NCBI GenBank assembly: GCA_003481775.1
Contig: QULU01000009.1
Location: 461-64,460 of the forward strand
Direction: 5' to 3'
From: Clostridiaceae bacterium OM02-2AC
GTDB lineage: Bacteria > Bacillota_I > Bacilli_A > Erysipelotrichales > Erysipelotrichaceae
DNA: 64,000 nucleotides
How positions within the stretch are numbered: the stretch's first letter is position 1; each line of letters opens with the position of its first letter. A model generated the notes under the pieces. That model was not told the DNA's origin. It saw only the letters and a list, made by a program, of their open reading frames with translations, and ran no database searches. The position numbers were made by a program, and so were the translations under genes. Positions 42,020 to 50,242 of this stretch are shown here, piece after piece.

Positions 42020-42926
42020 TGGCTATGTGTTTGACATCAAGCGCTTTGCGACACATGATGGAGAGGGAATCCGGACAACACTCTTTCTTAAAGGCTGTCC
42101 CCTGCGCTGCGCATGGTGTCAGAATCCGGAGGGGCTGCATCCGGTTCCGCAGCTTCTCTACATGGAATCGAAATGTATGCATTGTGGAAGCTGTGCAGCA
42201 GCAGCCATTCATGGCGGCGTTTCTATGCAGGAGGGACGTGTAAAGCTTGTGCGTGAGGCTGCTGAGGACTGGGAAGGTCTGCTTGATCTCTGTCCGACAG
42301 GAGCGCTTCGCTATGATGCTTCACGCTATCGTGTTGCGGATATCATGCGGGAAATAAAAAAAGACAGCGCGTTTTTCCGCTATGGCGGAGGGGTTACCCT
42401 ATCCGGAGGAGAGCCGCTGCTACAGCCTGCTTTTGCACTGGAAATTCTGAAGGCATGTAAGGCGGAGGGGATTCATACGACGATGGAGTCATCCCTGTTC
42501 GCCCCGCAGGAAACGCTGCGGCAGCTGCTTCCTTATCTGGATCATGTGTATGCCGATTTGAAAGTATTTGACAGTGCCGTGCATAAAGCCTATACTGGAG
42601 TGGAGAATACACAGATTCTGGAAAATATCCGCTATCTGCTGCACAGCAGGGAAATTCGCGATCGTGTGACGATCCGCACACCGCTGATACCCGAAATGAC
42701 GGCGCGCAGAGAAAATATTGCGGCCATTGTGCAGTTTCTGCATGGATGCTATGAAGCTGTGCGTTATGAGCTGCTTAATTATAATCCGCTGGCAAAGGCG
42801 AAGTATGAATATCTGGATATGGAGTATTGCTTTGATGAGAATCCGAAACTATATACAAAGGAAGCAATGGAGTCATTCTATCGGATTGCAAGGGATCAGG
42901 GTATCCGCAATCTGATTATAGAATAA
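41982..42926 (+). CDS. Glycyl radical enzyme activating protein (radical SAM)
   Basis: About 314 residues. Radical SAM triad in KGCPLRCAWCQNPE near residue 37, preceded by the family FATHDGEGIRTTLF, and the GGEP motif in LSGGEPLLQP. It installs the glycyl radical on the partner enzyme using SAM. The ferredoxin-like insert has only CMHCGSC plus one later CPTGAL cysteine, so it can hold one extra [4Fe-4S] cluster, where most GRE activases carry two. The ATG at 42006 is also possible; ATG 41982 is chosen because GGAG (41971-41974) lies seven bases ahead. Both starts overlap the GRE gene, so coupling is tight. Confidence 0.9.
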   Translation: MRLSPERAMKASSGYVFDIKRFATHDGEGIRTTLFLKGCPLRCAWCQNPEGLHPVPQLLYMESKCMHCGSCAAAAIHGGVSMQEGRVKLVREAAEDWEGLLDLCPTGALRYDASRYRVADIMREIKKDSAFFRYGGGVTLSGGEPLLQPAFALEILKACKAEGIHTTMESSLFAPQETLRQLLPYLDHVYADLKVFDSAVHKAYTGVENTQILENIRYLLHSREIRDRVTIRTPLIPEMTARRENIAAIVQFLHGCYEAVRYELLNYNPLAKAKYEYLDMEYCFDENPKLYTKEAMESFYRIARDQGIRNLIIE

Positions 42927-42948
42927 AGAAATCAGGGAGGACATAGAG

Positions 42949-43626
42949 ATGAAGATTTTAATTGACAACGCAGACATTCAGGAAATCAAAAAGGCTTATG
43001 AGTATTTTCCGATTACGGGAGTTACCTGTAATCCTACGATTTTGAAAAAAACAGGAAGAAATCCATATGATGTATTGAAGGAGATTCGGGAATTTATCGG
43101 TGCCGAGGGCGATTTGCATGTACAGGTTGTAAGTGCAAGCGCTGAGGACATGGTCGTGGAAGCACACAAAATTCAGGAGGTTCTGGGAAAGAACACCTAC
43201 ATCAAAATTCCGGTTGTCAAAGAAGGGCTGAAGGCGATGAAGCTGCTGCACGCAGAGGGTGCAAACATCACCGGAACGGCAATCTATAACCAGATGCAGG
43301 GCTATCTTGCCGGTATGGCAGGGGCTGCATATGTGGCACCGTATGTAAACCGTATTGATAATCTGGGCTACAATGGAGTACAGGTTGCCAAGGATATCCA
43401 TGATATGCTGAAGCATGCCGGCTTGAAGACTGAGGTGATTGCAGCAAGCTTCAAAAATTCACAGCAGGTACTGGAGCTTGCCAAGTATGGTCTGGGAGCA
43501 AGTACGATTGCTCCGGATGTGATCGAAGGTCTGATTAAGGTGGATGCTGCCGTTCTGGCAGTGGATGCATTCACCAGAGATTTCGAGGAACTGTGCGGAC
43601 AGGGAAGCACCATGCTGAACATCTAA
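42949..43626 (+). CDS. Fructose-6-phosphate aldolase/transaldolase-like protein (FSA/TalC family)
   Basis: 225 residues, the short single-domain transaldolase type. The Schiff-base lysine is Lys86 in YIKIPVVKEGLKA, and GVTCNPT, TGTAIYNQMQGYLAGMAGAAYVAPYVNRIDN match fructose-6-phosphate aldolase closely, including the Tyr in APYVNRID that distinguishes aldolase from transaldolase activity. FSA cleaves fructose-6-phosphate to dihydroxyacetone and glyceraldehyde-3-phosphate, or condenses them. Its place in the GRE operon suggests a three-carbon ketone or polyol intermediate. The SD GGGAGG is nine bases before ATG 42949. Last gene of the operon. Confidence 0.92.
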   Translation: MKILIDNADIQEIKKAYEYFPITGVTCNPTILKKTGRNPYDVLKEIREFIGAEGDLHVQVVSASAEDMVVEAHKIQEVLGKNTYIKIPVVKEGLKAMKLLHAEGANITGTAIYNQMQGYLAGMAGAAYVAPYVNRIDNLGYNGVQVAKDIHDMLKHAGLKTEVIAASFKNSQQVLELAKYGLGASTIAPDVIEGLIKVDAAVLAVDAFTRDFEELCGQGSTMLNI

Positions 43627-43675
43627 AAGGCTCCCATCAAAAGGGTGCTGCGGCACCTGATTAGCAAGAAAATAG

Positions 43676-43718
43676 AAAAACACGCACAATCTCAAAGAGA
43701 GAACAAGCGTGTTTTTTT
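43676..43718 (+). terminator. Intrinsic terminator of the glycyl radical enzyme operon
   Basis: AAACACGC (43678-43685) pairs with GCGTGTTT (43707-43714); the T run follows. The A run on the 5' side makes it bidirectional. Confidence 0.8.
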
Positions 43719-43745
43719 GTTTACCCTGAAAGTAGGAGGTTAGAT

Positions 43746-43976
43746 ATGAAGCGGGTGCAGCTTGATTGCTGAAATTCCACTCATGGCGTTCTATGCATGA
43801 CAGCCATTTGTGCTGTTACAAACTCCAAAAAATTTCACATAGCTATAAAGGATATCTCCTACACGGTTTTTGAAATGGAGAAGGAAGTAAAATCGAGTGA
43901 GGTTATCAGCTATACGAAGCCAATAGCAGCAATAGAGCTAGGCTATTTTCATGTCTGCATCGTCACTGACAGATAA
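43746..43976 (+). pseudogene. Small frame with SD and an in-frame TGA at codon 9
   Basis: AGGAGG (43735-43740) precedes ATG 43746. The frame reads MKRVQLDC, then TGA (43770-43772), then continues open for 67 codons to TAA 43974-43976 (NSTHGVLCMTAICAVTNSKKF.. and on). Either a small pseudogene broken by a nonsense change, a short peptide of eight residues, or chance. A selenocysteine reading (Cys-Sec) is possible in principle but no selenocysteine insertion hairpin was recognised. No family recognised. Confidence 0.35.
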
Positions 43977-44131
43977 CAGGAATATAGGCTTCACTACGTG
44001 AGTTAGGAAAGAACGCTCTGTAAAATTAAAAGAAATCTACAGTAACTGGAAGCTTGTGTAATAAATTACATTTGACAACAGGGGTGTATTTCTGTTATTT
44101 TAAGTCAGTTTTGCAAACCTGTTGTTAAAAT
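43977..44131. other. Spacer between the broken frame and the TetR gene
   Basis: Together with 43719-43976 this makes a 410-base stretch without a firm gene at the left edge of the AT-rich TetR/hydrolase segment. No transposase or repeat end was recognised. Confidence 0.4.
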
Positions 44132-44731
44132 CTATCTGTAACTGTTACTCAAAAAATCTATACAACCTTTCGGAACACCCAACTCGCTTTCAAGTATAGA
44201 AACGAGAATGGTTAGCTTTCGCTCTATTTGCGCTGGTGTCCATGTAAATATACCAGGATCTAATAGAAAGCAAAAAACAGAAAGAATAGTTTCGCTTAAT
44301 TCGAGTGGATACCTACAATGGAATACGCCTTCTTCATTCCCTTGCTCGATAATCTGTGCAATGATTGGTGAAAGACTGGTTAGTATTTTAGCCAAAGATT
44401 TTTGATGTATACCTGCATTTTGAGGCTTATGAAGATATGCGTCTAAATCCGAAGATACGATAGAGCTTCGGTAATGGATATATACGTGCTTCAATTTTTC
44501 AATAGCGTTTTTTTCAGTAGCCGAGGCAATTTTTTGGCAATCATCAATGATAGTCTGATAAGTTCGTTCTACTAAGGCGTCAAAAACTTCTTCTTTTGAC
44601 TTGAAATAATAATACATTCCTCCCTTTGCTATTCCAGCTTTTTTTGCTATATCACTGACGGAACAGCTTTCTCCCTTCTGTTCCGACAGTAGTTCCAGCA
44701 TAGTATCCAATATTAGGTCTTTCTTTGTCAT
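44132..44731 (-). CDS. TetR/AcrR family transcriptional regulator
   Basis: 199 residues from ATG 44731 (GGTGAT upstream). N-terminal helix-turn-helix KKDLILDTMLELLSEQKGESCSVSDIAKKAGIAKGGMYYYFKSKEEVFDAL in pieces, the standard TetR pattern with the recognition helix GIAKGGMYYYF; the C-terminal ligand-binding half is helical and not assignable. It diverges from the alpha/beta hydrolase gene, and the space between the two holds a pair of identical 15-base sites, so it is very likely the repressor of that gene and of itself. A/T-rich codon use differs from most of the window. Confidence 0.92.
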   Translation of the reverse strand: MTKKDLILDTMLELLSEQKGESCSVSDIAKKAGIAKGGMYYYFKSKEEVFDALVERTYQTIIDDCQKIASATEKNAIEKLKHVYIHYRSSIVSSDLDAYLHKPQNAGIHQKSLAKILTSLSPIIAQIIEQGNEEGVFHCRYPLELSETILSVFCFLLDPGIFTWTPAQIERKLTILVSILESELGVPKGCIDFLSNSYR

Positions 44732-44775
44732 AATATCACCGCCTTTAAAAAAAATTATATCACAATTCAATGAAC

Positions 44776-44790
44776 TTGAACAGCGGTCAA
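44776..44790. promoter_or_regulatory. TetR operator, copy 1 (overlaps the -35)
   Basis: TTGAACAGCGGTCAA, an imperfect palindrome with TTGA/TCAA ends, identical to the second copy 33 bases on. Its first six bases are the -35 of the hydrolase promoter. Confidence 0.75.
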
Positions 44791-44804
44791 CTTTGTGCTA
44801 TGAT
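44776..44804 (+). promoter_or_regulatory. Promoter of the alpha/beta hydrolase gene
   Basis: TTGAAC (44776-44781), exactly 17-base spacer, TATGAT (44799-44804). Confidence 0.8.
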
Positions 44805-44808
44805 GATG

Positions 44809-44823
44809 TTGAACAGCGGTCAA
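44809..44823. promoter_or_regulatory. TetR operator, copy 2 (at the transcription start)
   Basis: Exact repeat of TTGAACAGCGGTCAA just downstream of the -10. The 33-base centre spacing is three helical turns, allowing cooperative binding on one face of the DNA. Confidence 0.75.
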
Positions 44824-44843
44824 AAAATTAAGGAGTGAGAAAA

Positions 44844-46040
44844 ATGATACAAGTAATTATCTTTTTAGGGTTGTTGATCTGCATGATTTTCCTTATCGTG
44901 GCAGAGATTGTATGGGGGATTCGTTGGTTATTAAAGAAGCGAAATAAAACTTTATCTTCAAAAAGTCAAGTGCGTTTAAAAAGAAACACCATGTTACTGA
45001 TTGTAACGATTATATTGATGGGAGGTCTTATGATATATAGTCAGCTAACGGTAAGTACACCCAAAATCAAAGACGAAAATGGAAACGTGATGGAAAACAG
45101 CATCGCGACATTAGAAAGCGTTGATTTAAACGCCAGAAGTGAGTGGATAAGTATTCGCGGACAAAACAAAAATAATCCCGTTCTTCTTTTTTTGGCAGGT
45201 GGTCCGGGCGGTTCACAAATGGCGGCAGTTCGGCATGAGCTTTCAGAATTGGAGAAGCATTTTGTAGTCGTGGTATGGGATCAGCCCGGTTCTGGTAAAT
45301 CATATTCTGCTGGAAACGAAAACTTAACTGTGAATACCTATATTGAAGATGGTTTGGCTTTAACAGAATATCTTCGCAACCGATTCAATCATGAGAAGAT
45401 ATATCTTGTAGGTGAATCTTGGGGAAGTGCACTTGCAGTATTTCTTGCATCAAAATCACCGGACTATTACCATGCTGTAATCGGAACGGGACAAATGGTT
45501 GATTTTTTAGAAACAGAAAACTTAGACTATGACAAAGCTATTGAAATTGCAACCGAAAAAGGTGATAACGATAAAATCAATAAACTTAAAGAGAATGGTC
45601 GTCCTCCATATTACGGTTCTGATGTTACATGGAAAAGTGCTGAATATTTAAATTATTTATCTTCATATATGAATAGCAATCCTAAAATTCAAAATAGTGG
45701 CTATCAAACATTTCGAGATATTTTTTCATCGGAATATAGTATACTTGATAAAATCAATTACTTGCGAGGGATTGTAAATACATTTAATTATGTATACCCG
45801 CAATTATATGATATAGATTTACGCACAGATTATTCAAAAATCAATGTACCGATTTATTTTTTTCTTGGCAGGCATGATATCAATGCACCGATTTCCTTAG
45901 TAGAAAACTATTTGAATGTTTTAGAAGCTCCTCATAAAGAAATCATATGGTTTGAAAATTCAGGTCATAGTCCTTGGATAAATGAAAGCGATAGATTTGT
46001 CAGGGAATTGATATCTATTTCCAAACAAAGATATTCCTAA
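44844..46040 (+). CDS. Membrane-anchored alpha/beta hydrolase (proline iminopeptidase-like)
   Basis: 398 residues. Two N-terminal hydrophobic segments (2-25 and 49-68) with a basic loop between them anchor the protein; the catalytic domain follows from about 90: LFLAGGPGGSQM is the HGGPG-like oxyanion loop of proline iminopeptidase relatives, WDQPGSGKS, the nucleophile Ser in VGESWGSALA near 196, an aspartate in LGRHDINAP near 345 and the histidine in ENSGHSPW near 373. All triad residues are present. Substrate unknown; drug or ester hydrolysis is possible. ATG 44844 has AGGAG eight bases ahead. AT-rich composition suggests recent transfer together with the TetR gene. Confidence 0.87.
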   Translation: MIQVIIFLGLLICMIFLIVAEIVWGIRWLLKKRNKTLSSKSQVRLKRNTMLLIVTIILMGGLMIYSQLTVSTPKIKDENGNVMENSIATLESVDLNARSEWISIRGQNKNNPVLLFLAGGPGGSQMAAVRHELSELEKHFVVVVWDQPGSGKSYSAGNENLTVNTYIEDGLALTEYLRNRFNHEKIYLVGESWGSALAVFLASKSPDYYHAVIGTGQMVDFLETENLDYDKAIEIATEKGDNDKINKLKENGRPPYYGSDVTWKSAEYLNYLSSYMNSNPKIQNSGYQTFRDIFSSEYSILDKINYLRGIVNTFNYVYPQLYDIDLRTDYSKINVPIYFFLGRHDINAPISLVENYLNVLEAPHKEIIWFENSGHSPWINESDRFVRELISISKQRYS

Positions 46041-46565
46041 CTGCTTTCAGGAAGTTAGAGGTAGGTGTTAATTTTATGAGGAGATACCAGCGATTGAATT
46101 ACGAAACGTGAGGATATCATCTTTCGACAAACTGTTGCATGGTTATTTTATAGGCTCTCTTTCTCCTCCCTATAGGAAGCAAGAGGAAATGGGGGGCTAG
46201 ATTGCCCCATCACCCAAACCTTGTTGATAATGACGGAATATAACGAGTGTTTGAGCAATCATCAGCATTTCTTTAAATGTATTAGAAAAATAATGTTGAA
46301 GATGAATTGCTAGGAAAAGAAAAAAAAGAGTGTTTGATAACAAGGATAGTAGACAGGATGCAATCGTTATTTGTTGGATTCATGACGCTTATCGGCGTTT
46401 GATTTGAAGAATAGGCGTTATTGATCATATCAAAACAGCAAAGGATGATAAAGGGCTGAGAAGATGGATCAATATGAGAAAATACGTGCAAGTACAAGGA
46501 AGCTATATACATTCCCTGTTTCAGTTTAAGTCTGTCTGACGATATGGTTGTAAAGCCACATATAG
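46041..46565. other. Gene-free right flank of the TetR/hydrolase segment
   Basis: About 525 AT-rich bases with stops in all frames. A small GGGG-gctagattg-CCCC hairpin is at about 46194-46206. No transposase, tRNA or direct repeat to match the left flank was recognised. Confidence 0.5.
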
Positions 46566-46604
46566 AAAGCTGTGACATTCGGATGTTAGTCCAAGTGTCA
46601 CAGC
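46566..46604 (-). terminator. Intrinsic terminator of the dehydrogenase gene
   Basis: On the minus strand GCTGTGACA pairs with TGTCACAGC across an 18-base loop and ends in TTTCT. Confidence 0.7.
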
Positions 46605-46615
46605 CCCTTTCATAT

Positions 46616-47473
46616 TCATTTATAATAATGTACCAGTGCCTGCGTGCCGTTGTTTTCTTCTCCCATGCCAGCAAGTGTTTCATACATCTTGCAGACCGTC
46701 TCCAGCATATCCAGATGAACGCCCTGCTGTTCCATCTCCTGCTGAACGATGTGCATATCCTTAATAAAATGCTTGATGTAAAAGCCGGGAGCAAAATCAT
46801 CCGCAAGAACTCTTGGTGCGGTATTGTCGATCTGCCAGCTGCCGGCAGCTCCTTTGGCAATAGCGGTAAGCATTTTCTGTTCGTCCAGCCCGACCGCTCT
46901 TGCATATACCAGTGCTTCACTCATAGCTGCCACAGCTCCTGCCACGGCGATTTGATTACACGCCTTGGTATGCTGTCCGCTTCCTGCTTCGCCCATATAC
47001 TGAATTCCTGTTCCCAGCAGCAAGAAAAGCGGGCGCATTTGTTCAAATACTTTCTCATCCCCGCCGATCATTATTGACAGGGCTGCGGCTTTTGCACCGC
47101 TGTCACCGCCGGATACCGGTGCATCCAGCATAGCAAATCCCTTTGCCTTTGCTGCTGTGTACAGCTTTTTTGCCAGTGCAGGCGAGGAGGTTGTGAAATC
47201 TATCAGCACGGCGTGCTCTTTGGCATGCGTAAAGATACCGTCATCCCCCTCATAAATTTCTTTTACATCCGTAGGATATCCAACCATGGTACATACGACA
47301 TCCGCATCCCTTACACAAGCCTGTAGAGTACGCTCCACCTGAATTCCCTGTTCCAGTAAGGGGACAGCCTTCTCATAGGTGCGGTTATAGGCACGTATCG
47401 TGTGTCCGCCCTTTTTCAGATGCAGCAGCATACTGGTTCCCATCACGCCGCAGCCAATCCATGCAATCCTCAT
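46616..47473 (-). CDS. NAD(P)-dependent beta-hydroxyacid dehydrogenase (3-hydroxyisobutyrate/tartronate-semialdehyde type)
   Basis: 285 residues. Rossmann start MRIAWIGCGVMGTSM, the substrate motif DAPVSGGDSGA near 120, the catalytic lysine in GSGQHTKACNQI near 170, and the C-terminal helical domain with FIKDMHIV near 240. Family members reduce or oxidise beta-hydroxyacids such as 3-hydroxyisobutyrate, tartronate semialdehyde or L-serine; the exact substrate cannot be told. AAGGAAGGTGAT precedes ATG 47473. Only 37 bases separate it from the YlbJ-like gene downstream of that gene's stop, so they may share a message. Confidence 0.9.
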   Translation of the reverse strand: MRIAWIGCGVMGTSMLLHLKKGGHTIRAYNRTYEKAVPLLEQGIQVERTLQACVRDADVVCTMVGYPTDVKEIYEGDDGIFTHAKEHAVLIDFTTSSPALAKKLYTAAKAKGFAMLDAPVSGGDSGAKAAALSIMIGGDEKVFEQMRPLFLLLGTGIQYMGEAGSGQHTKACNQIAVAGAVAAMSEALVYARAVGLDEQKMLTAIAKGAAGSWQIDNTAPRVLADDFAPGFYIKHFIKDMHIVQQEMEQQGVHLDMLETVCKMYETLAGMGEENNGTQALVHYYK

Positions 47474-47510
47474 ACGATCACCTTCCTTTTGCTATTATTA
47501 TACAGGAAGA

Positions 47511-48404
47511 TTATAGAAACTGCACGCAAAGGATCAGCAAAGCAACAGAAATCAGCCCCTGCAGAATCCGGAAAAGCAGAAAGACGGGATAACGAAGAGG
47601 CACCTGCTCCACCATACTCATGATCTGCATATGTACACAGAAGCCAGCAAAGCCAAGCAGGAAGCTGGTGAGGAGCATTCTCTGGATGTTGGAAAAGGGT
47701 GTGATATTGATTAGGACGATGCCGCTGGAAAATTCCGCTAGACTGCGTACGATAAGCGCAGGTAATTCCGGAAGGAAGGAAAAGAGCACGGCAGTAACAC
47801 TCGTGAAAAGCATCAAATACCCACCGATCATATAGAGCGAGATTCCACTTTCCGTAATGGCACTGCTGAGGTGGCGCATAAAGGACTGGGAAGAAGCAAC
47901 AGCCGTGGGGATTGTATGAATCGTGTGCTTGCGAGTGAGCAGCAGCAACAGCAGACCGCTAAGCAGCTGGAGAACAAACAGCAGCAGCCCGATGTGCAGA
48001 GATTTAAAAAAGACGATACCACAGGAAATGATGACAAAGCCCGGTGTCGGAAAGCAGCAGCAATACAGCAGTCGTGAGGCATCGTGACGGGAAAGAGTTC
48101 CATCCCGCACCGCCTCATCCACAAAAAGCGAGCCGGTAGGGAAACCGAGAAACATCGTGCATAGGACCAGATTCCACGCACCCTTATCCATCCCCAGCAA
48201 AGCAGGAAGACCAAAGGAGGGAAGATGGTCAAAGGCATGTTCCTTATATAGCAGGCGAACCAGAACCATAGATATAAACATCGAGGGAACCAGCTTCTCA
48301 AACCAGATGGAAAGTGCATTTTGTGCACTCTGCAGCGTCAGGGTTCCAAAGCCGAGTGTCAGTAAAAGAAGACCGAAAAGCAGAAAGCCTGTGAATTTTT
48401 TCAT
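47511..48404 (-). CDS. YlbJ-like sporulation membrane protein (nucleoside-recognition/Gate-domain type)
   Basis: 297 residues with about eight membrane segments. It carries LGFPTGSLFVDEAVRDGTLSRHDASRLLYCCCFPTPGFVI near residue 92, which corresponds to the GxPxGA..L..G.IS..EA.RLLxFCNNAGPxFI stretch of YlbJ and SpoIIIAE-linked Gate-domain proteins. YlbJ is needed for sporulation in bacilli, where it acts in the developing spore. The Asn-Asn pair of YlbJ is CC here, so it is a diverged member. It starts at ATG 48404 with a weak GGTGAT. Supports the spore-forming habit shown by Spo0A. Confidence 0.7.
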   Translation of the reverse strand: MKKFTGFLLFGLLLLTLGFGTLTLQSAQNALSIWFEKLVPSMFISMVLVRLLYKEHAFDHLPSFGLPALLGMDKGAWNLVLCTMFLGFPTGSLFVDEAVRDGTLSRHDASRLLYCCCFPTPGFVIISCGIVFFKSLHIGLLLFVLQLLSGLLLLLLTRKHTIHTIPTAVASSQSFMRHLSSAITESGISLYMIGGYLMLFTSVTAVLFSFLPELPALIVRSLAEFSSGIVLINITPFSNIQRMLLTSFLLGFAGFCVHMQIMSMVEQVPLRYPVFLLFRILQGLISVALLILCVQFL

Positions 48405-48510
48405 GTTATCACCGATATACTATATGATGAAAAGAAAACTTTCATGTAAATCTTTCCCATTTTGGCGAAATGTGTTAAACTAGATATTCATAAAAGAATT
48501 GGGTGATACA

Positions 48511-49704
48511 ATGATAACTTATCTTGCAAAAAAAATGATACACAACTATAACGAGCTGGAAAATCCTGCAGTGCGAAAGGCATACGGAAACCTTACAAGC
48601 ACGGTGGGAATTGCAAACAATGTGATTTTGTTTCTGTTTAAATTTCTGGCTGGTACGCTGGCTCACAGTGTGTCCATTACAGCAGACGCTGTAAACAACC
48701 TTTCCGATGCGGGAAGCTCGGTGATTTCTCTGCTCAGCTTTAAGCTGTCCAGCAAGCCGGCGGATGAGAAGCATCCGTTTGGTCACGCGCGCTATGAGTG
48801 CATTGCATCCATGATTGTTGCTGTTGCTATTCTGCTGCTTGGCTTTGAGCTGATCCGCACAAGCTTTCATAAAATTTTACAGCCTGAGGCAGTGTCCTTC
48901 AGCTGGCTGAGTGTGCTCATTCTGCTGTTTTCCATTTCCGTTAAGCTGTGGATGTACAGCTACAATAAGAAATACGGGAAGCTTTTGAAGTCCAGTATTA
49001 TGGAAGCGACAGCAGCAGATTCGGTCAGTGATGTCATGGCGACCGGCGCTGTTCTGGTTTCTACGGTGCTTTCTCCCATCATTCATTTTAATCTGGACGG
49101 CTATATGGGCGTTGTTGTTGCCATCTTTATCTTAATGGCGGGTGGAGGCATCATCAAATCGGCACTGGATGAGCTGCTGGGGCAAGCTCCGGATGAGGAT
49201 CTGGTGAAACAGATTCAGGAGAAAATAAACAGCTATGACGGCGTGCTGGGAATGCATGATCTCATGATTCATGATTATGGTGCACATCGTACCTTTGCAT
49301 CTGTGCATGTTGAGGTAGATTATAAGGAAGATATATTGAAATCTCATGATATGATTGACAATATCGAACGTGATTTTCAGGATACTATGGGACTGGAGAT
49401 GGTTATCCACATGGACCCTATCAATATCGATGATCCGCTGACCAACGAACTGCGAACACTGACAGCTGCGGTTGTAAAGGAAATAGATGAAGATTTGAGC
49501 ATGCACGATTTCCGTATCGTTCCAGGGGAAACACATACGAATATGATCTTCGATGTTGTTGTGCCCTTCCATATCAAAATGAGTAACCAGCAGATTCTGG
49601 ATGCACTTGCACAGAAGATTCGGGAGTGTAAGGGTGATCATTATTATCTGGTTGTTACCTTTGATCGTGCCTATACAACCCATCATTCGCAGGAATCCGC
49701 CTGA
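48511..49704 (+). CDS. Cation diffusion facilitator family transporter
   Basis: 397 residues. Six membrane segments; the metal site residues are in SITADAVNNLSD near residue 53 and ATAADSVSDVMATGAVL near 166 (the HxxxD/DxxxD pairs of the family are DxxxD here), with HPFGHARYECIAS between segments. The cytoplasmic zinc-dimerisation domain follows from about 210. The C-terminus is about 100 residues longer than that of FieF, ending in a second small domain rich in His and Asp (EDLSMHDFRIVPGETHTN). The DxxxD set suits Mn2+ or Fe2+ export. Divergent from the YlbJ-like gene. Confidence 0.92.
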   Translation: MITYLAKKMIHNYNELENPAVRKAYGNLTSTVGIANNVILFLFKFLAGTLAHSVSITADAVNNLSDAGSSVISLLSFKLSSKPADEKHPFGHARYECIASMIVAVAILLLGFELIRTSFHKILQPEAVSFSWLSVLILLFSISVKLWMYSYNKKYGKLLKSSIMEATAADSVSDVMATGAVLVSTVLSPIIHFNLDGYMGVVVAIFILMAGGGIIKSALDELLGQAPDEDLVKQIQEKINSYDGVLGMHDLMIHDYGAHRTFASVHVEVDYKEDILKSHDMIDNIERDFQDTMGLEMVIHMDPINIDDPLTNELRTLTAAVVKEIDEDLSMHDFRIVPGETHTNMIFDVVVPFHIKMSNQQILDALAQKIRECKGDHYYLVVTFDRAYTTHHSQESA

Positions 49705-49783
49705 AGCAGAGGTAGGAGATTCGTCTTTGCTTCCTGCGTAAAACGGGTGCTGATAGCCTGTAACCTGCATGGCATATATAATA

Positions 49784-49818
49784 AAAAAATCCACCGCACT
49801 TGATACCGGTGGATTTTA
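49784..49818. terminator. Bidirectional intrinsic terminator after the CDF gene
   Basis: AAAATCCACCG pairs with CGGTGGATTTT around a ten-base loop; A and T runs lie on opposite sides. Confidence 0.85.
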
Positions 49819-50242
49819 CTTATGTCAATGCTTTCCCTGCATGCAATGGTTGTGAATCTAACGTCATTGTTTGATGTTTGCCTGTCTCACGCAGGTTTTT
49901 TTACTGCTGTTTGTTTTATGGATCCGTAGATTAGATGTTTCTGTTCCGTGTGCAAATTCCTTTGGATTTGGAAATGCTTCCTGCGTGTATGCTCATGAAT
50001 ATGGAGCGTGAAGCAAACTCGCGGCGATTTTCTTCTTCCATGTTACTATGATCAAACGGACCTTGTAGCCTCTCTGCCAGCTTATCGTGCACCCGATTTT
50101 TCTTATCACAGGGAAGCGTATCCGATTGCGCAGGAGCCGCACCATCCCTGTACTGCTTTGTACTGCTGAAGTGTCAGGGGATTTGTGTAGGACTTCACGA
50201 CATTTTGGCAATCAACGAATGTTCGATGTCACCGTTTGTTCT
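49819..50242. other. Gene-free region with an isolated terminator
   Basis: About 420 bases. The hairpin CCTG/CAGG (49881-49895) followed by seven T looks like a plus-strand terminator, yet it follows the CDF terminator by some 60 bases and no gene lies between. No gene with a ribosome binding site was found. Confidence 0.55.

Noticed and set aside
49993..50211. 72-codon basic minus-strand frame
   Set aside because: No SD; composition looks like random translation.
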